The notes under the pieces are model-generated. The model was not told the origin of the DNA, ran no database searches, and saw nothing but the letters and a program-made list of their open reading frames with translations. Shown here one piece after another: positions 9,163 through 17,638 of a DNA stretch of 64,000 nucleotides; the stretch's first letter is position 1, and each line of letters opens with the position of its first letter. The stretch is from an uncultured Acetatifactor sp. (lineage in GTDB: Bacteria > Bacillota > Clostridia > Lachnospirales > Lachnospiraceae). The position numbers and the translations under genes were made by a program. The stretch is taken from NCBI GenBank assembly GCA_910586835.1, contig CAJUJU010000004.1, forward strand, positions 41,860-105,859, written 5' to 3'.

Positions 9163-9615
9163 TTAATGACAGATTTCGGCGGAGTCCAGAAACACCGTAA
9201 AGGGTCCGTTGTTCACCAGAGAAACCTTCATTTCCGCCCCGAAGCGTCCCTCTTCCACCACCTCAATTTCCCTCCGGCAGCCCTCAATGATGTAGTGATA
9301 AAGCTGCTCAGCCTTGTCAGGCGCTCCTGCATCCGTAAAGGAAGGCCTGTTTCCCCTGCGGCAGTCCGCATAAAGGGTAAACTGGGAAATCAGCAGGAGC
9401 TGCCCGCCTACAGCCTTCAGGTCCAGATTTGTCTTTCCGTTCTCGTCCTCAAAGATGCGCAGACCCGTCAGCTTCTTTATCATTTTATCTGCTACTGCCG
9501 TGTTATCGGTTCCCGAAATGCCGATCAGTACCAGAAAGCCCTTTCCGATACTTCCCACCGTCTCGCCGTCCACTTCTACTTTCGCCTTATTTACTCTCTG
9601 AATCAGAAACCTCAT
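9163..9615 (-). CDS. dtd: D-aminoacyl-tRNA deacylase
   Basis: 150 residues, the full family length. The catalytic-loop motif Ser-Gln-Phe-Thr-Leu-Tyr-Ala (about residue 80) and the C-terminal Asn-Gly-Pro-Phe-Thr motif that forms the chiral-proofreading site are both present. The enzyme removes D-amino acids wrongly attached to tRNA and also clears Gly-tRNA(Ala). In many Clostridia dtd follows relA, which is not the case here. The start overlaps the last 29 bases of the upstream transporter gene, indicating translational coupling. Confidence 0.95.
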   Translation of the reverse strand: MRFLIQRVNKAKVEVDGETVGSIGKGFLVLIGISGTDNTAVADKMIKKLTGLRIFEDENGKTNLDLKAVGGQLLLISQFTLYADCRRGNRPSFTDAGAPDKAEQLYHYIIEGCRREIEVVEEGRFGAEMKVSLVNNGPFTVFLDSAEICH

Positions 9616-10954
9616 CCGTATTTTCCTTCCGACTGTTTTTCACAGCTTCAATCTTTTTTCTCAGAAAACCTGCTTCCTTCCGGGAAGATTTCTCATGTTT
9701 TTCTTCCGGAATCGTTTCGTGAAAACTGCCTTCTTCGTCCACATAGTCCACTGTCTCGTATTTCTTCGTCTCCGTGGGCATATCCTTCTTCCGCAGAAGG
9801 ATATTGACGCCGGAGCGGATTCCCGCATAGATAACCGCAAAGATCGGCACGCCGATAATCATACCTGTAACTCCAAGCAGCCCTCCGAAAAAGGTGATGG
9901 CAAAGATCACCCAGAAACCGGTAAGTCCGGTGGAGCTCCCAAGAATCTTGGGCCCCAGAATATTACCGTCAAACTGTTGCAGAACCAGGATGAAAAGGAC
10001 AAAGTATACACAGTTCAGCGGATGCACCGGGTCTACGATGAACACCAGAATCGCGCAGGGTACGGCGCCCAGGAACGGACCGAAAAAGGGTATGATATTG
10101 GTAAATCCAATGATGACGCTGACCAGCGCGGCATATGGCGTCCCCATAATGGAGGTTCCGACAAAGCACAAAATACCAATGATAATAGAGTCCACAATCT
10201 TTCCGCCCAAAAATCCGATAAAGGTCTGATGGGTAAAGCGGAAATTCTTAATCAGTGTGTTGGCGGTCTCCTGCTCAAAAAGCGCGTAAGAAATCTTTTT
10301 GGCCTGACCGGCAAAGCGTTCCTTGCTTGCCAGAACATAGATGGAAATGATAAAACCGATGACAAAATCCCACACAAAATGCAGCACCCCGATCACGCTC
10401 AGGGAAACCGTCTTGATCAGCTCCATGGTGTTGGGCAAAATATCCGTGACCAGCTTTTCCAGTTCTCCGGAATATTTATCTACGGTTTTGAGCACATAGT
10501 CCTTCAGCTCCGTATTGTCCTCCAGCGTCCGGTTCAGCCACACGGTAAAGTTTGTGGTGTAATTGTCAAAATTGGAGATCAGGTTCTGTACACTGGGCAC
10601 AATCTGGGAAATCAGCATGGAGAATATCATATAAATCAATGCCACAAACAAAAAAGCCGTGACAAGGATACCCGCTCCTCTGATAATGGAATTTCTTTTT
10701 CCGGATTCCCTGATCTTACATTTTCTGCACAACGGCAGCATGATTTTTGTTTCAATAAAATTCAATACGGGCGTGAGCAGATAAGCTATGGCCATTCCCA
10801 CCACCACGGGCATCAGAATATTGATGACGGTGCTGACCCCCGAGTGAATATTGGAACCATGAAACATAAAATAATAAAAAATGATTCCTGCCGAAACCAC
10901 CAGAAAAGCTGTCAACCCCCAGCGGAAGTATTTGTTGTTGATCCTGAATTTCAT
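9587..10954 (-). CDS. AI-2E family transporter (PerM/TqsA type)
   Basis: 455 residues with eight or so hydrophobic helices spread over about residues 10-385. The family pattern is Gly/Pro-rich loops such as PFFGPFLGAVP, and the tail beyond residue 390 is charged and cytoplasmic. Members are proposed exporters of autoinducer-2 or other small molecules; some act as Na/H antiporters. Specificity is not visible. The gene is first in a two-gene unit with dtd. Its C-terminal 29 bases overlap the dtd start. Confidence 0.88.
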   Translation of the reverse strand: MKFRINNKYFRWGLTAFLVVSAGIIFYYFMFHGSNIHSGVSTVINILMPVVVGMAIAYLLTPVLNFIETKIMLPLCRKCKIRESGKRNSIIRGAGILVTAFLFVALIYMIFSMLISQIVPSVQNLISNFDNYTTNFTVWLNRTLEDNTELKDYVLKTVDKYSGELEKLVTDILPNTMELIKTVSLSVIGVLHFVWDFVIGFIISIYVLASKERFAGQAKKISYALFEQETANTLIKNFRFTHQTFIGFLGGKIVDSIIIGILCFVGTSIMGTPYAALVSVIIGFTNIIPFFGPFLGAVPCAILVFIVDPVHPLNCVYFVLFILVLQQFDGNILGPKILGSSTGLTGFWVIFAITFFGGLLGVTGMIIGVPIFAVIYAGIRSGVNILLRKKDMPTETKKYETVDYVDEEGSFHETIPEEKHEKSSRKEAGFLRKKIEAVKNSRKENTDEVSDSESK

Positions 10955-11052
10955 ACCGTTATTTCCTTTCTTTGGTATATTCTATTTTTATCATACACTG
11001 ATTTATTCAAGATAACAAGTGTTGCTCCGCTAAATATTTCCTAAAGAAGCAC

Positions 11053-11655
11053 TTAATTCTTTCCAAGAAAAGGAACAAGGTTGAATCGGATAAAATATCC
11101 CTGATCGTGTCTGCAGACGGGACAGATTTCAGGCGCTTTGGTGCCTCTGAATACAAATCCACAGTTCAGGCACATCCATTCCTCTTCCACATCCGATACA
11201 AACAACCGTCCCTCTTTCAGAAGCTGAGCAAATCTTCCGAAGCGGTCTCCGTGAATCTTTTCCACCTCCGCAATCTGATGAAAGACAGCTGCAATTTGGT
11301 CAAAGCCTTCCTCTCTGGCCTTATCTCCGAAGTTCTTGTAGACATCGTCATGTTCTTCATACTCGTTGTGCTGAGCCATGGAGAGCAGATCCACCACGTT
11401 GTCCGAGAGATCCACGGGATAGCCTCCGTCAATCAAAATATTTTTTCCGGCCATCTCACGCAGATGGTTATAAAAAATCTCCGCATGTTCCTTCTCCTGA
11501 GAGGCAGTAAAGGCAAATACTGCGCTAACCACATACATTCCGTTCTTTTTCGCCTGAGACGCGGCAAAAGTATAACGGTTTCTGGCCTGGCTCTCCCCTG
11601 CAAAGGCCCTCATCAGATTATCCTTTGTAATGCTGTTCTGAAATTCTGTTGCCAT
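11053..11655 (-). CDS. rbr: Rubrerythrin
   Basis: 200 residues. An N-terminal ferritin-like diiron domain (about 1-150) carries the Glu-Ser-Gln-Ala-Arg-Asn and Glu-Lys-Glu-His-Ala-Glu iron ligands. A C-terminal rubredoxin-like domain follows with two Cys-x-x-Cys pairs (CLNCG and CPVC). The protein reduces hydrogen peroxide in anaerobes, taking electrons through the rubredoxin centre. It stands alone with a 200-base AT-rich upstream region shared with the divergent ttcA gene. No clear PerR site was identified there. Confidence 0.95.
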   Translation of the reverse strand: MATEFQNSITKDNLMRAFAGESQARNRYTFAASQAKKNGMYVVSAVFAFTASQEKEHAEIFYNHLREMAGKNILIDGGYPVDLSDNVVDLLSMAQHNEYEEHDDVYKNFGDKAREEGFDQIAAVFHQIAEVEKIHGDRFGRFAQLLKEGRLFVSDVEEEWMCLNCGFVFRGTKAPEICPVCRHDQGYFIRFNLVPFLGKN

Positions 11656-11859
11656 TGTAATTTCTTCCTTTCTTTTTCACTTACGGAAAAGTTCCTTTTT
11701 TGAACCTAACCACAGTATCTCCGAAATTTTCCAAAATATAATTTTCTATTGTCTTTCCCTGCTGAAAAAGCTAAAATATAGATAATATTCCGGAAAAAGA
11801 AAAACCCGAAGAGGCCTGCGGCTCGGGCGGCAGGTTGTAGAAAGGCATGGTAAGACAAG

Positions 11860-12600
11860 ATGAAACTGCAACAGGTATTAAGCTATGTGCGCAAGGCAAT
11901 AGATGACTATCAAATGATTGAAGAGGGAGACCGGATCGCCGTCGGCATATCCGGCGGTAAAGACAGCCTGACGCTGCTCTACGCACTCCATGGCCTGCGG
12001 CGCTTCTATCCCAGACATTTTGACATACACGCCGTCACCGTAGACCTCGGATTTGAAAATCTGAAATTGGATGCCATAAAGGCTCTCTGCGCAGACCTGG
12101 AAACAGAATATACTGTCGTAAAGACCGATATAGCCCAGATCGTTTTTGAAGAGCGTCAGGAAGAAAATCCCTGTTCCCTCTGTGCAAAAATGAGAAAGGG
12201 TGCACTGAATCAGGCAATTCAGGCCGCCGGCTGCAATAAGGTTGCCTATGCGCACCACAAGGACGACGTGGTGGAGACCATGTTGATGTCACTGATCTTC
12301 GAGGGACGTTTTCACACCTTTTCTCCCGTCACTTACCTGAACCGCACAAATCTTACGGTCATCCGTCCGTTGCTGTATATGAACGAGGCAGACGTGGTCG
12401 GGTTTGTCAACAAATACCAGGTTCCTGTCGTCAAAAGTCCCTGCCCGGCAGATGGACATACCAAGCGGGAATATGTAAAAAATCTTCTGCGAAATCTGAA
12501 TCTTGAAAATTCGGGAGTCAAGGAAAGAATGTTTACCGCAATACAAAACAGCAATATGAAAGGTTGGGAATCAGACAATGGCCGCAGTCAGACAAAATAA
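11860..12600 (+). CDS. ttcA: tRNA 2-thiocytidine biosynthesis protein, TtcA family
   Basis: 246 residues. The PP-loop ATPase motif SGGKDS is near residue 31. A Cys-x-x-Cys (about 107-110, CSLC) and a later single Cys near 198 are positioned as iron-sulfur ligands. TtcA-type enzymes adenylate and thiolate C32 of certain tRNAs. Homologues in Clostridia are diverse, so the exact tRNA target is uncertain. An SD-like GAAAGG lies about 12 bases before the ATG. The 3' end overlaps the recombinase gene by 23 bases. Confidence 0.85.
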   Translation: MKLQQVLSYVRKAIDDYQMIEEGDRIAVGISGGKDSLTLLYALHGLRRFYPRHFDIHAVTVDLGFENLKLDAIKALCADLETEYTVVKTDIAQIVFEERQEENPCSLCAKMRKGALNQAIQAAGCNKVAYAHHKDDVVETMLMSLIFEGRFHTFSPVTYLNRTNLTVIRPLLYMNEADVVGFVNKYQVPVVKSPCPADGHTKREYVKNLLRNLNLENSGVKERMFTAIQNSNMKGWESDNGRSQTK

Positions 12601-13654
12601 TTATCACGAGGAGCAAAACAGACAAAACATCCTGAAGATGCGTGCCGTGCTGGAAACCCTCCCCTCCTTCTGCAAAACCTATTTCCGAGGAATTGAGGAA
12701 TATACCTCCAGCCGAACCAGACTTGCCTACGCATATGATCTGCGGCTTTTCTTTGAATATCTTCAGGAGCACAACCCTGTCTGTGCAAAGCCGGAAATGA
12801 AGGATATCCCTCTGGAAGTGTTGGATCGGCTGACACGCATTGACATTGAGGAGTATCTGGAATATATGTCTCTGTATGAAAAGGAAGGCAGGGAAATCAC
12901 CAACGACGAAAGGGGAAAGGAGCGAAAGCTGGCAGCTCTTCGCAGCCTCTATAACTACTTCTACCAGAGCGAGCTGCTCAAAAACAATCCGGCTTCTCTG
13001 GTTCCCATGCCGAAAAAGCATGAGAAGGAAATCATCCGGCTGGAGCCTAATGAAGTGGCAATTCTGTTGGATCAGGTGGAGGACGGCACAAAACTCACCA
13101 AAAAAGAACTGGAATATCACAAAAAGACCAGAGTGCGGGACGTGGCGCTCCTCACTTTACTGCTGGGCACGGGAATTCGTGTGTCGGAATGTGTGGGCCT
13201 GGATATTCAGGACGTAAATTTTGATGTGGGCGGAATCAAAATCCGGCGAAAGGGCGGCTACGAGGCAGTCATTTATTTCGGAGAAGAGGTGGAGACGGCT
13301 CTTCTGGATTACATGGAGGAACGGAATCATATCATTCCCATGGAAGGACATGAAAACGCACTGTTCCTGTCACTTCAGAGCCGGAGAATGGCCGTGCGTT
13401 CCGTGGAAAATCTGGTCAAAAAATATGCCTCCCGGGTGACAACCCTGAAAAAAATTACCCCACATAAACTCAGAAGCACCTATGGTACTGCACTGTATCG
13501 CGAGACGAACGATATCTATCTGGTGGCCGATGTGCTGGGACACAAAGATGTAAATACCACCAGAAAACACTATGCGGCTCAGGCGGACGAACGACGCCGC
13601 AGCGCCGCAAATGCGGTTCGCCTGCGGGAAAACCCGCCGCAGGCCCGCGATTGA
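12578..13654 (+). CDS. Tyrosine recombinase, XerC/XerD-like
   Basis: 358 residues. An N-terminal SAM-like core-binding domain covers about 20-145, and the catalytic domain runs from about 165 to the end. The catalytic residues are visible: Arg in GTGIRVSE, His and Arg in HKLRST, His/Trp-position in GHKDVNTT, and a Tyr in KHYA. It is coupled to ttcA rather than to a mobile element, which favours a housekeeping or Xer-like role in resolving chromosome dimers. Which Xer protein it represents cannot be decided without the rest of the genome. Confidence 0.87.
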   Translation: MAAVRQNNYHEEQNRQNILKMRAVLETLPSFCKTYFRGIEEYTSSRTRLAYAYDLRLFFEYLQEHNPVCAKPEMKDIPLEVLDRLTRIDIEEYLEYMSLYEKEGREITNDERGKERKLAALRSLYNYFYQSELLKNNPASLVPMPKKHEKEIIRLEPNEVAILLDQVEDGTKLTKKELEYHKKTRVRDVALLTLLLGTGIRVSECVGLDIQDVNFDVGGIKIRRKGGYEAVIYFGEEVETALLDYMEERNHIIPMEGHENALFLSLQSRRMAVRSVENLVKKYASRVTTLKKITPHKLRSTYGTALYRETNDIYLVADVLGHKDVNTTRKHYAAQADERRRSAANAVRLRENPPQARD

Positions 13655-13717
13655 GAACCGGAGCTTTCAGACAAGCAAAGGACTGTACTTTTATAATGTC
13701 TCGTTTGCTTCCGGTTC
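13655..13717. terminator. Bulged hairpin between convergent genes
   Basis: GAACCGGA (13655-13662) plus AAGCAAA (13673-13679) pair with TTTGCTTCCGGTTC (13704-13717), with a 10-base bulge on the left. It begins directly after the recombinase stop and lies before the end of the convergent LysM gene, so a bidirectional terminator is likely although no good T-run is present. Confidence 0.5.
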
Positions 13718-13733
13718 CCACCCGGCAAACCGC

Positions 13734-13767
13734 AATGTCTGTTTCTGAACAGTAATGTCTGTTCCTG
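13734..13767. repeat. Direct repeat AATGTCTGTTYCTG, two copies
   Basis: Copies at 13734-13747 and 13754-13767 differ at one base and have a 20-base period. They lie in the non-coding gap just after the LysM gene end. No function is apparent. Confidence 0.6.
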
Positions 13768-13777
13768 CATTCCGGTC

Positions 13778-14371
13778 TCACTCGATATACTCCGTGGAAT
13801 AGTAGGGAAAGACCAGAAGCTGTCCCGCAAAAACCGCTCCATCCTCGTCCAGATGATTGATGCGTTTCACCTCTGCAAGATAACTGTTTTTATCTTGGTA
13901 AATGCTGTAGTCAATATATCTCTCTGCCATCTCCCAGAGACTCTCTCCCGCTTCCACCGTAACCCCTGTATAATACTTGAAGCCGCTGCTTGCGCTGGTC
14001 CGGATGGTGCTGAGGAAAATCGCGGCAGTGAGTACCACGCAGAAGACAGCTGCGGCTGCGGCGGACACCGCAACGGCCTTTCTCCTGCGTGCCCGGCGCA
14101 GCCGAATCGCACGTCTGCAGCTCCGAAGCTCTCTGTCGCTCATTTTCCGGATATTCCCGCAGGTATTCCTTCTCCGTTCATCCTGTTTAGTTTGTTTTAT
14201 CTGTTCTTTTCTCTGTTGTTTCATCTGATTTTTCACCTGTTGGTTCATCTGCCGTTTCGCTGTTGTTTCATATGCTGTTTCGCCTGCCGTTTCGCCTGCT
14301 GGTTCACCTGTTCTTTTGTCTGATATCTCGCCTGTCTGAACACCGTTCTTCCATATCCGCAACACACTCAT
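13778..14371 (-). CDS. LysM-domain protein divergent from lexA (YneA-like)
   Basis: Up to 197 residues. From about residue 77 it looks like a YneA-type protein: a basic segment, one membrane helix (about 95-117), then a LysM-like domain (Gly-Glu-Ser-Leu-Trp-Glu-Met-Ala to the Phe-Pro-Tyr end). Residues 1-76 are Gln/Lys/Glu/Thr-rich, encoded by degenerate short repeats. The ATG at 14371 sits about 20 bases after the predicted transcription start without a good SD, so an internal ATG at 14143 (121 residues) is an alternative. In Bacillus, YneA is an SOS-induced inhibitor of division. Position beside lexA and SOS-like boxes supports the same role here. Confidence 0.72.
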   Translation of the reverse strand: MSVLRIWKNGVQTGEISDKRTGEPAGETAGETAYETTAKRQMNQQVKNQMKQQRKEQIKQTKQDERRRNTCGNIRKMSDRELRSCRRAIRLRRARRRKAVAVSAAAAAVFCVVLTAAIFLSTIRTSASSGFKYYTGVTVEAGESLWEMAERYIDYSIYQDKNSYLAEVKRINHLDEDGAVFAGQLLVFPYYSTEYIE

Positions 14372-14378
14372 ACGTTCG

Positions 14379-14487
14379 GAACATCTGTTCTTAAATGGAT
14401 TATAGTACAGGAACGAACGTTTGTCAACAAAAATCGAACATATTTTTGGAATATATGTTTGCTTTTTTCAGACAGTTGTGTTACACT
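14379..14487. promoter_or_regulatory. Divergent lexA/LysM promoters with SOS-box-like operators
   Basis: Minus strand: a perfect -35 TTGACA (14422-14427) and -10 TATAAT (14399-14404) 17 bases apart drive the LysM gene. Plus strand: TTGCTT (14459-14464) and TACACT (14482-14487), also 17 apart, precede lexA. LexA-box-like sites of the GAAC-N4-GTTC type lie at 14379-14390 (exact core GAACATCTGTTC) and 14411-14422 (in the minus promoter spacer). Weaker matches occur at 14435-14448 and 14448-14461 (touching the lexA -35). The layout predicts LexA repression of both genes. Confidence 0.8.
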
Positions 14488-14513
14488 GATACTATAAAAA
14501 AGGAGGTAACAAT

Positions 14514-15131
14514 ATGGGTTCTGGAAAAATCACACCGAAACAGCAGGAAATTCTTGATTATATTAAAGAAGAGATATTGAAAAAGGGATATCCTCCCACA
14601 GTCCGGGAGATCTGTGAAACCGTACATTTAAAGTCTACTTCCTCCGTACATTCCCACCTGGAGACGCTGGAGAAGAACGGCTATATCCGCCGTGACCCCA
14701 CAAAGCCCAGGGCCATTGAGATCTGCGACGACAGCTTTCAGATGGTGCGGACGGAGATGGTAAGCATTCCTGTGGTCGGCAATGTAGCAGCCGGACAGCC
14801 CATCCTTGCGGAAGAAAATATTCAGGATTATTTTCCGATTCCCGCCGATATGGTTCCAAAGGGGGAATCCTTTATTCTGAACGTGCGCGGTGAGTCCATG
14901 ATCAATGCCGGCATTTTAAACGGCGACAAGGTATTTGTAAACGCCTGCGGAACGGCTAATAACGGCGAGATCGTCGTTGCATTGATCGACGATTCTGCAA
15001 CGGTTAAAACATATTATAAGGAAAACGGCTACATTCGCCTGCAGCCGGAGAACGATACCATGGATCCCATCATCGTGGAAGACTGTCAGATTTTGGGCAA
15101 GGTTTACGGCGTACTCCGGTTTTTCCGCTGA
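14514..15131 (+). CDS. lexA: LexA repressor
   Basis: 205 residues. An N-terminal winged helix (about 1-65) precedes the Ala-Gly self-cleavage site (in VAAGQP, about 89-90). The catalytic Ser lies in RGESM (about 127) and the Lys in SATVKTY (about 165). RecA filaments on damaged DNA trigger autocleavage and induce the SOS genes. AAAGGAGG lies 6-13 bases upstream of the ATG. SOS-like boxes overlap its promoter, so it should regulate itself as well as the divergent LysM gene. Confidence 0.97.
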   Translation: MGSGKITPKQQEILDYIKEEILKKGYPPTVREICETVHLKSTSSVHSHLETLEKNGYIRRDPTKPRAIEICDDSFQMVRTEMVSIPVVGNVAAGQPILAEENIQDYFPIPADMVPKGESFILNVRGESMINAGILNGDKVFVNACGTANNGEIVVALIDDSATVKTYYKENGYIRLQPENDTMDPIIVEDCQILGKVYGVLRFFR

Positions 15132-15374
15132 TTTTTCAGGAGCGGAAAATACGGCTGCGCGGAAAAGTCCCACCAGCCATATACCAGCCATGCATCAAAA
15201 GATATCTCACATACTGCAATTCCTGAACAGCAAAAAAAGGAAAATTTGCAGAATATAGTTTGGAATACAATATTTTTGAAAAATATTATTTTTGCAGACA
15301 AACGCATAAAATGCGAAAATCTGCAGATAGTAATACAGCCGGCTTTCTACAGCCGCGCAGAATGTGAGGTAGCT
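15132..15374. other. 243-base non-coding gap after lexA
   Basis: AT-rich and without a supported gene. It contains the short direct repeat ACCAGCCAT (two copies, near 15172 and 15183) and AT-rich runs such as the ATATTTTTGAAAAATAT palindrome. A promoter for the downstream DUF378 gene is expected here but no clear -35/-10 pair was identified. Confidence 0.4.
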
Positions 15375-15593
15375 ATGGGAAATAAATATCTGGACGGTAC
15401 TGCTCTCACCATTGTAATTATTGGTGCAATCAACTGGTTGCTGATTAGTATTTTCCGCTTTGACTTGGTGGCCTTTGTATTTGGAGATATGTCCTGGTTT
15501 TCCAGAATCATTTACGCCATTGTGGGAATCTGCGGACTCTACCTTATCAGCTTCTATCTGCACCTGGGCAGCCGAAGTGAAACAACATCTTAA
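15375..15593 (+). CDS. DUF378 domain-containing membrane protein
   Basis: 72 residues with two hydrophobic helices (about 8-30 and 40-62) and the family pattern Gly-Ala-Ile-Asn-Trp-Leu-Leu. The ATG at 15375 has GAGGT five bases upstream and starts at the conserved region; longer in-frame readings lack an SD sequence. Members are small membrane proteins of unknown function common in Firmicutes. It is followed by a strong hairpin terminator, so it is likely transcribed alone. Confidence 0.85.
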   Translation: MGNKYLDGTALTIVIIGAINWLLISIFRFDLVAFVFGDMSWFSRIIYAIVGICGLYLISFYLHLGSRSETTS

Positions 15594-15633
15594 TCCTTGT
15601 AAAATCTGAATGTGTGCGCTTTTTCGCACAGAC

Positions 15634-15673
15634 AAAAGCCGGGTGGCATGTCTGACATACCGTCCGGCTTTTT
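15634..15673. terminator. Bidirectional terminator
   Basis: AAAAGCCGG (15634-15642) pairs with CCGGCTTTT (15664-15672), with an inner GGCATGTC/GACATACC pairing. T-runs flank both sides. It separates the convergent DUF378 and rsfS genes. A smaller TGTGCG/CGCACA hairpin lies just before it at about 15613-15630. Confidence 0.85.
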
Positions 15674-15685
15674 GTATCCGTCATT

Positions 15686-16036
15686 TTATTCCAGAGTCAC
15701 AGGCTTTCCGTCCCGCCAGATGCGCTCCAGATCATAGAGAAGTCTGTTCTCCCTGTCAAAAATGTGAACAATCACATCCCCAAAATCCAGCAAAACCCAG
15801 TTTGCCGTGTCATATCCTTCAATCTGTTTCACAGGCATTCCGGCTCTGCCAAGGGTTTGCTCCACATGATCGCACAGAGCCTGGATCTGGCTCCGGTTGT
15901 TTCCTCCGGCAATAATGAAATAATCAGCAATCACAGATACCTGGCTGATGTCAATCACACGGATATTCTCCGCTTTCTTGTCCTCCAGCGCAGTTATCGC
16001 AAGTTTTGCCATTTCAAGTGATCTGTCTTTTTCCAT
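15686..16036 (-). CDS. rsfS: Ribosome silencing factor RsfS
   Basis: 116 residues, the normal length. The Iojap-family core is present: an Asp-Tyr-Phe-Ile-Ile-Ala-Gly segment near residue 38, a Trp-Val-Leu-Leu-Asp-Phe-Gly-Asp-Val strand, and the tail Leu-Glu-Arg-Ile-Trp. It binds L14 on the large subunit and blocks joining when nutrients are scarce. It is the last gene of the rplU-to-rsfS block and lies about 110 bases after yqeK, with a possible small hairpin between. Confidence 0.95.
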   Translation of the reverse strand: MEKDRSLEMAKLAITALEDKKAENIRVIDISQVSVIADYFIIAGGNNRSQIQALCDHVEQTLGRAGMPVKQIEGYDTANWVLLDFGDVIVHIFDRENRLLYDLERIWRDGKPVTLE

Positions 16037-16146
16037 ATATCCTCCATTCTGTATTTCTGTGTTTTCGAATCTCCTCCGGTGCAGCCGGGGAACGTGGCTT
16101 TTTTCAATCCTCTAAAATTTTCAATGCTGAAAACGAAATCCTCCCG

Positions 16147-16722
16147 TCACTGCGGCTTATAGTATCGCAGGGTGGTTTCCGTCATGGGATCCACCTCCCC
16201 GCCGGAACCCTCCAGGTAACTCAGTGTATCCTCCAGAATCCTGATCATCGCCTGATCCAGATCCTGAAAGGCAAGCTTCCTGATCTCCTCCAGGTTGGAC
16301 GCTTTCTTTCTGCCGGGCTCGATATAATCCGCCACAAAGATGATCTTTTCCAGTAGACTCATTTCCTCCCGGCCTGTGGTGTGGTATAGAATGGCATTTA
16401 AAACGTCCTCTTTCTCCACACCGTATTTTTCCCTTGCAAGACAGGCGCCAACCTTTGCATGCAGTAAAAAAGGATTTCTTTTTTCCAGCCCGGAGACAGA
16501 AATACCGTATTTCTCACAGACTGACAACTGCCTTCTATCGGAAAGACATTTTGCACAGTCATGAAGCAGCCCTGCAATCCTTGCGTCCGAAACAGACGCC
16601 CCATGGCACATGGCAAGCGCAGCAGCCGTGTACTCCACTCCCACCGTATGTTCAAACCGCTTCCGATCCTGTACCTTCTCCATCCTTTTTCTCAATTTTT
16701 TCAGATTCCCTGTACTGCTCAC
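16147..16722 (-). CDS. yqeK: HD-domain protein YqeK (symmetrical Ap4A hydrolase type)
   Basis: 191 residues. HD-superfamily metal ligands are visible: His in RFEHTVGV, His-Asp in LLHDCAK, a downstream His in LLHAKVG, and Asp in VADYIEPGR. This family was shown elsewhere to hydrolyse diadenosine tetraphosphate to two ADP. The start appears to be GTG at 16722, 8 bases after AGGGA, inside the nadD 3' end with a 71-base overlap. An ATG at 16683 is an alternative start. It is normally coupled with nadD, as here. Confidence 0.92.
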   Translation of the reverse strand: MSSTGNLKKLRKRMEKVQDRKRFEHTVGVEYTAAALAMCHGASVSDARIAGLLHDCAKCLSDRRQLSVCEKYGISVSGLEKRNPFLLHAKVGACLAREKYGVEKEDVLNAILYHTTGREEMSLLEKIIFVADYIEPGRKKASNLEEIRKLAFQDLDQAMIRILEDTLSYLEGSGGEVDPMTETTLRYYKPQ

Positions 16723-17320
16723 GGTAAAATCCCTTTTCTTCTATATATTTTCTCACACTTTCCGGCACCATATACCGGATACTGTTTCCCTCGGACACAC
16801 GCCGCCGGATTTCGGAGGATGAGACGGAAAAATGCAAAAATGGGAGTAAGATAATTTCTCCGCCAAACTTTGCCAGCAGTTCATGGCGCTTTTGCTCCAT
16901 CTCCTCCTTTGGCACATCATTTCTGACTGCCGCCGCCAGCGTACAGCATTGAAAAATTTTCTCCGGATTCTTCCAGTACTCTATGGAAAAAAGGCAGTCT
17001 GCACCCAGGATAAAAAAGAAACACATATCCGGATTTGCCGTCCGCAGCTCCTCCAGCGTCTCCCAGGTATAGGTATAGCCCTCGCGCCGAACCTCCAGAT
17101 CAAGGCACCGCAGCCTGTCATTCTCACCGGCGGCCAGCCGGGCCATTTGCAGACGCTCATCGCCGGGCAGTACATTCGCCTGGCTCTTCCGATAAGATAT
17201 TCCTGTGGGAATGAGCCATACCTCCTCCAGCAGCAAAGCCTCCATGGCCCATTCCGCCAGCAGCAGGTGACCTGTGTGAATCGGATTGAAGGTTCCCCCC
17301 AGAATGCCGATCTTGCGCAT
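16652..17320 (-). CDS. nadD: Nicotinate-nucleotide adenylyltransferase
   Basis: 222 residues. The nucleotidyltransferase motif Gly-Gly-Thr-Phe-Asn-Pro-Ile-His-x-Gly-His lies at about 8-18. The C-terminal Ser-Ser-Ser-Glu-Ile-Arg-Arg motif is near 185, followed by the Tyr-Met-Val-Pro segment. It converts nicotinate mononucleotide and ATP to deamido-NAD in NAD synthesis. It is separated from yhbY by 14 bases and overlaps yqeK, so all are one transcript. Confidence 0.96.
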   Translation of the reverse strand: MRKIGILGGTFNPIHTGHLLLAEWAMEALLLEEVWLIPTGISYRKSQANVLPGDERLQMARLAAGENDRLRCLDLEVRREGYTYTWETLEELRTANPDMCFFFILGADCLFSIEYWKNPEKIFQCCTLAAAVRNDVPKEEMEQKRHELLAKFGGEIILLPFLHFSVSSSEIRRRVSEGNSIRYMVPESVRKYIEEKGFYREQYRESEKIEKKDGEGTGSEAV

Positions 17321-17334
17321 AGCCCGCTCCTTCC

Positions 17335-17625
17335 CTATTTCGGCAGCACGATCCTTGGCTTGTCCTTATCTGGTTTATAGAGCACGATTTTTTTCCCGAT
17401 GACCTGAACCACCTGAGAATGTGTTCTCTCCGCAACCATCTGCGCGATCTCGCCCGGATCGTCCATACAGTTTTTCAGTACAGATACCTTGAGGAGTTCG
17501 TTGTTGCGAAAGGATTCCTCAATAGCGCCTGTCAGCTCCGGTGTCAGACTGGATTTGCCCACCTGAAAAGTTGCATTCAGATTGCTGGCAAGGCTTTTTA
17601 AATAAGCTCTCTGTTTACTTGTCAT
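17335..17625 (-). CDS. yhbY: YhbY family RNA-binding protein (CRM domain)
   Basis: 96 residues, the family's usual size. The CRM-domain pattern is present with the N-terminal Leu-Lys-Ser-Leu-Ala helix and a Val-Gly-Lys-Ser-Ser-Leu turn in the place of the GxxG loop. It binds large-subunit precursor particles and helps ribosome assembly. It lies 13 bases after obg and 14 before nadD, a conserved clostridial order. Confidence 0.94.
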   Translation of the reverse strand: MTSKQRAYLKSLASNLNATFQVGKSSLTPELTGAIEESFRNNELLKVSVLKNCMDDPGEIAQMVAERTHSQVVQVIGKKIVLYKPDKDKPRIVLPK

Positions 17626-17638
17626 TTACATCCCCCAC

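Noticed and set aside
9695..11044. Plus-strand frame opposite the AI-2E transporter gene
   Set aside because: The minus-strand gene has membrane helices and family motifs; the opposite frame is His/Gln-rich as expected for antisense of hydrophobic codons.
12578..13654. Integrase of a genomic island
   Set aside because: It is translationally coupled to ttcA and followed by lexA, with no att repeats or cargo around it.
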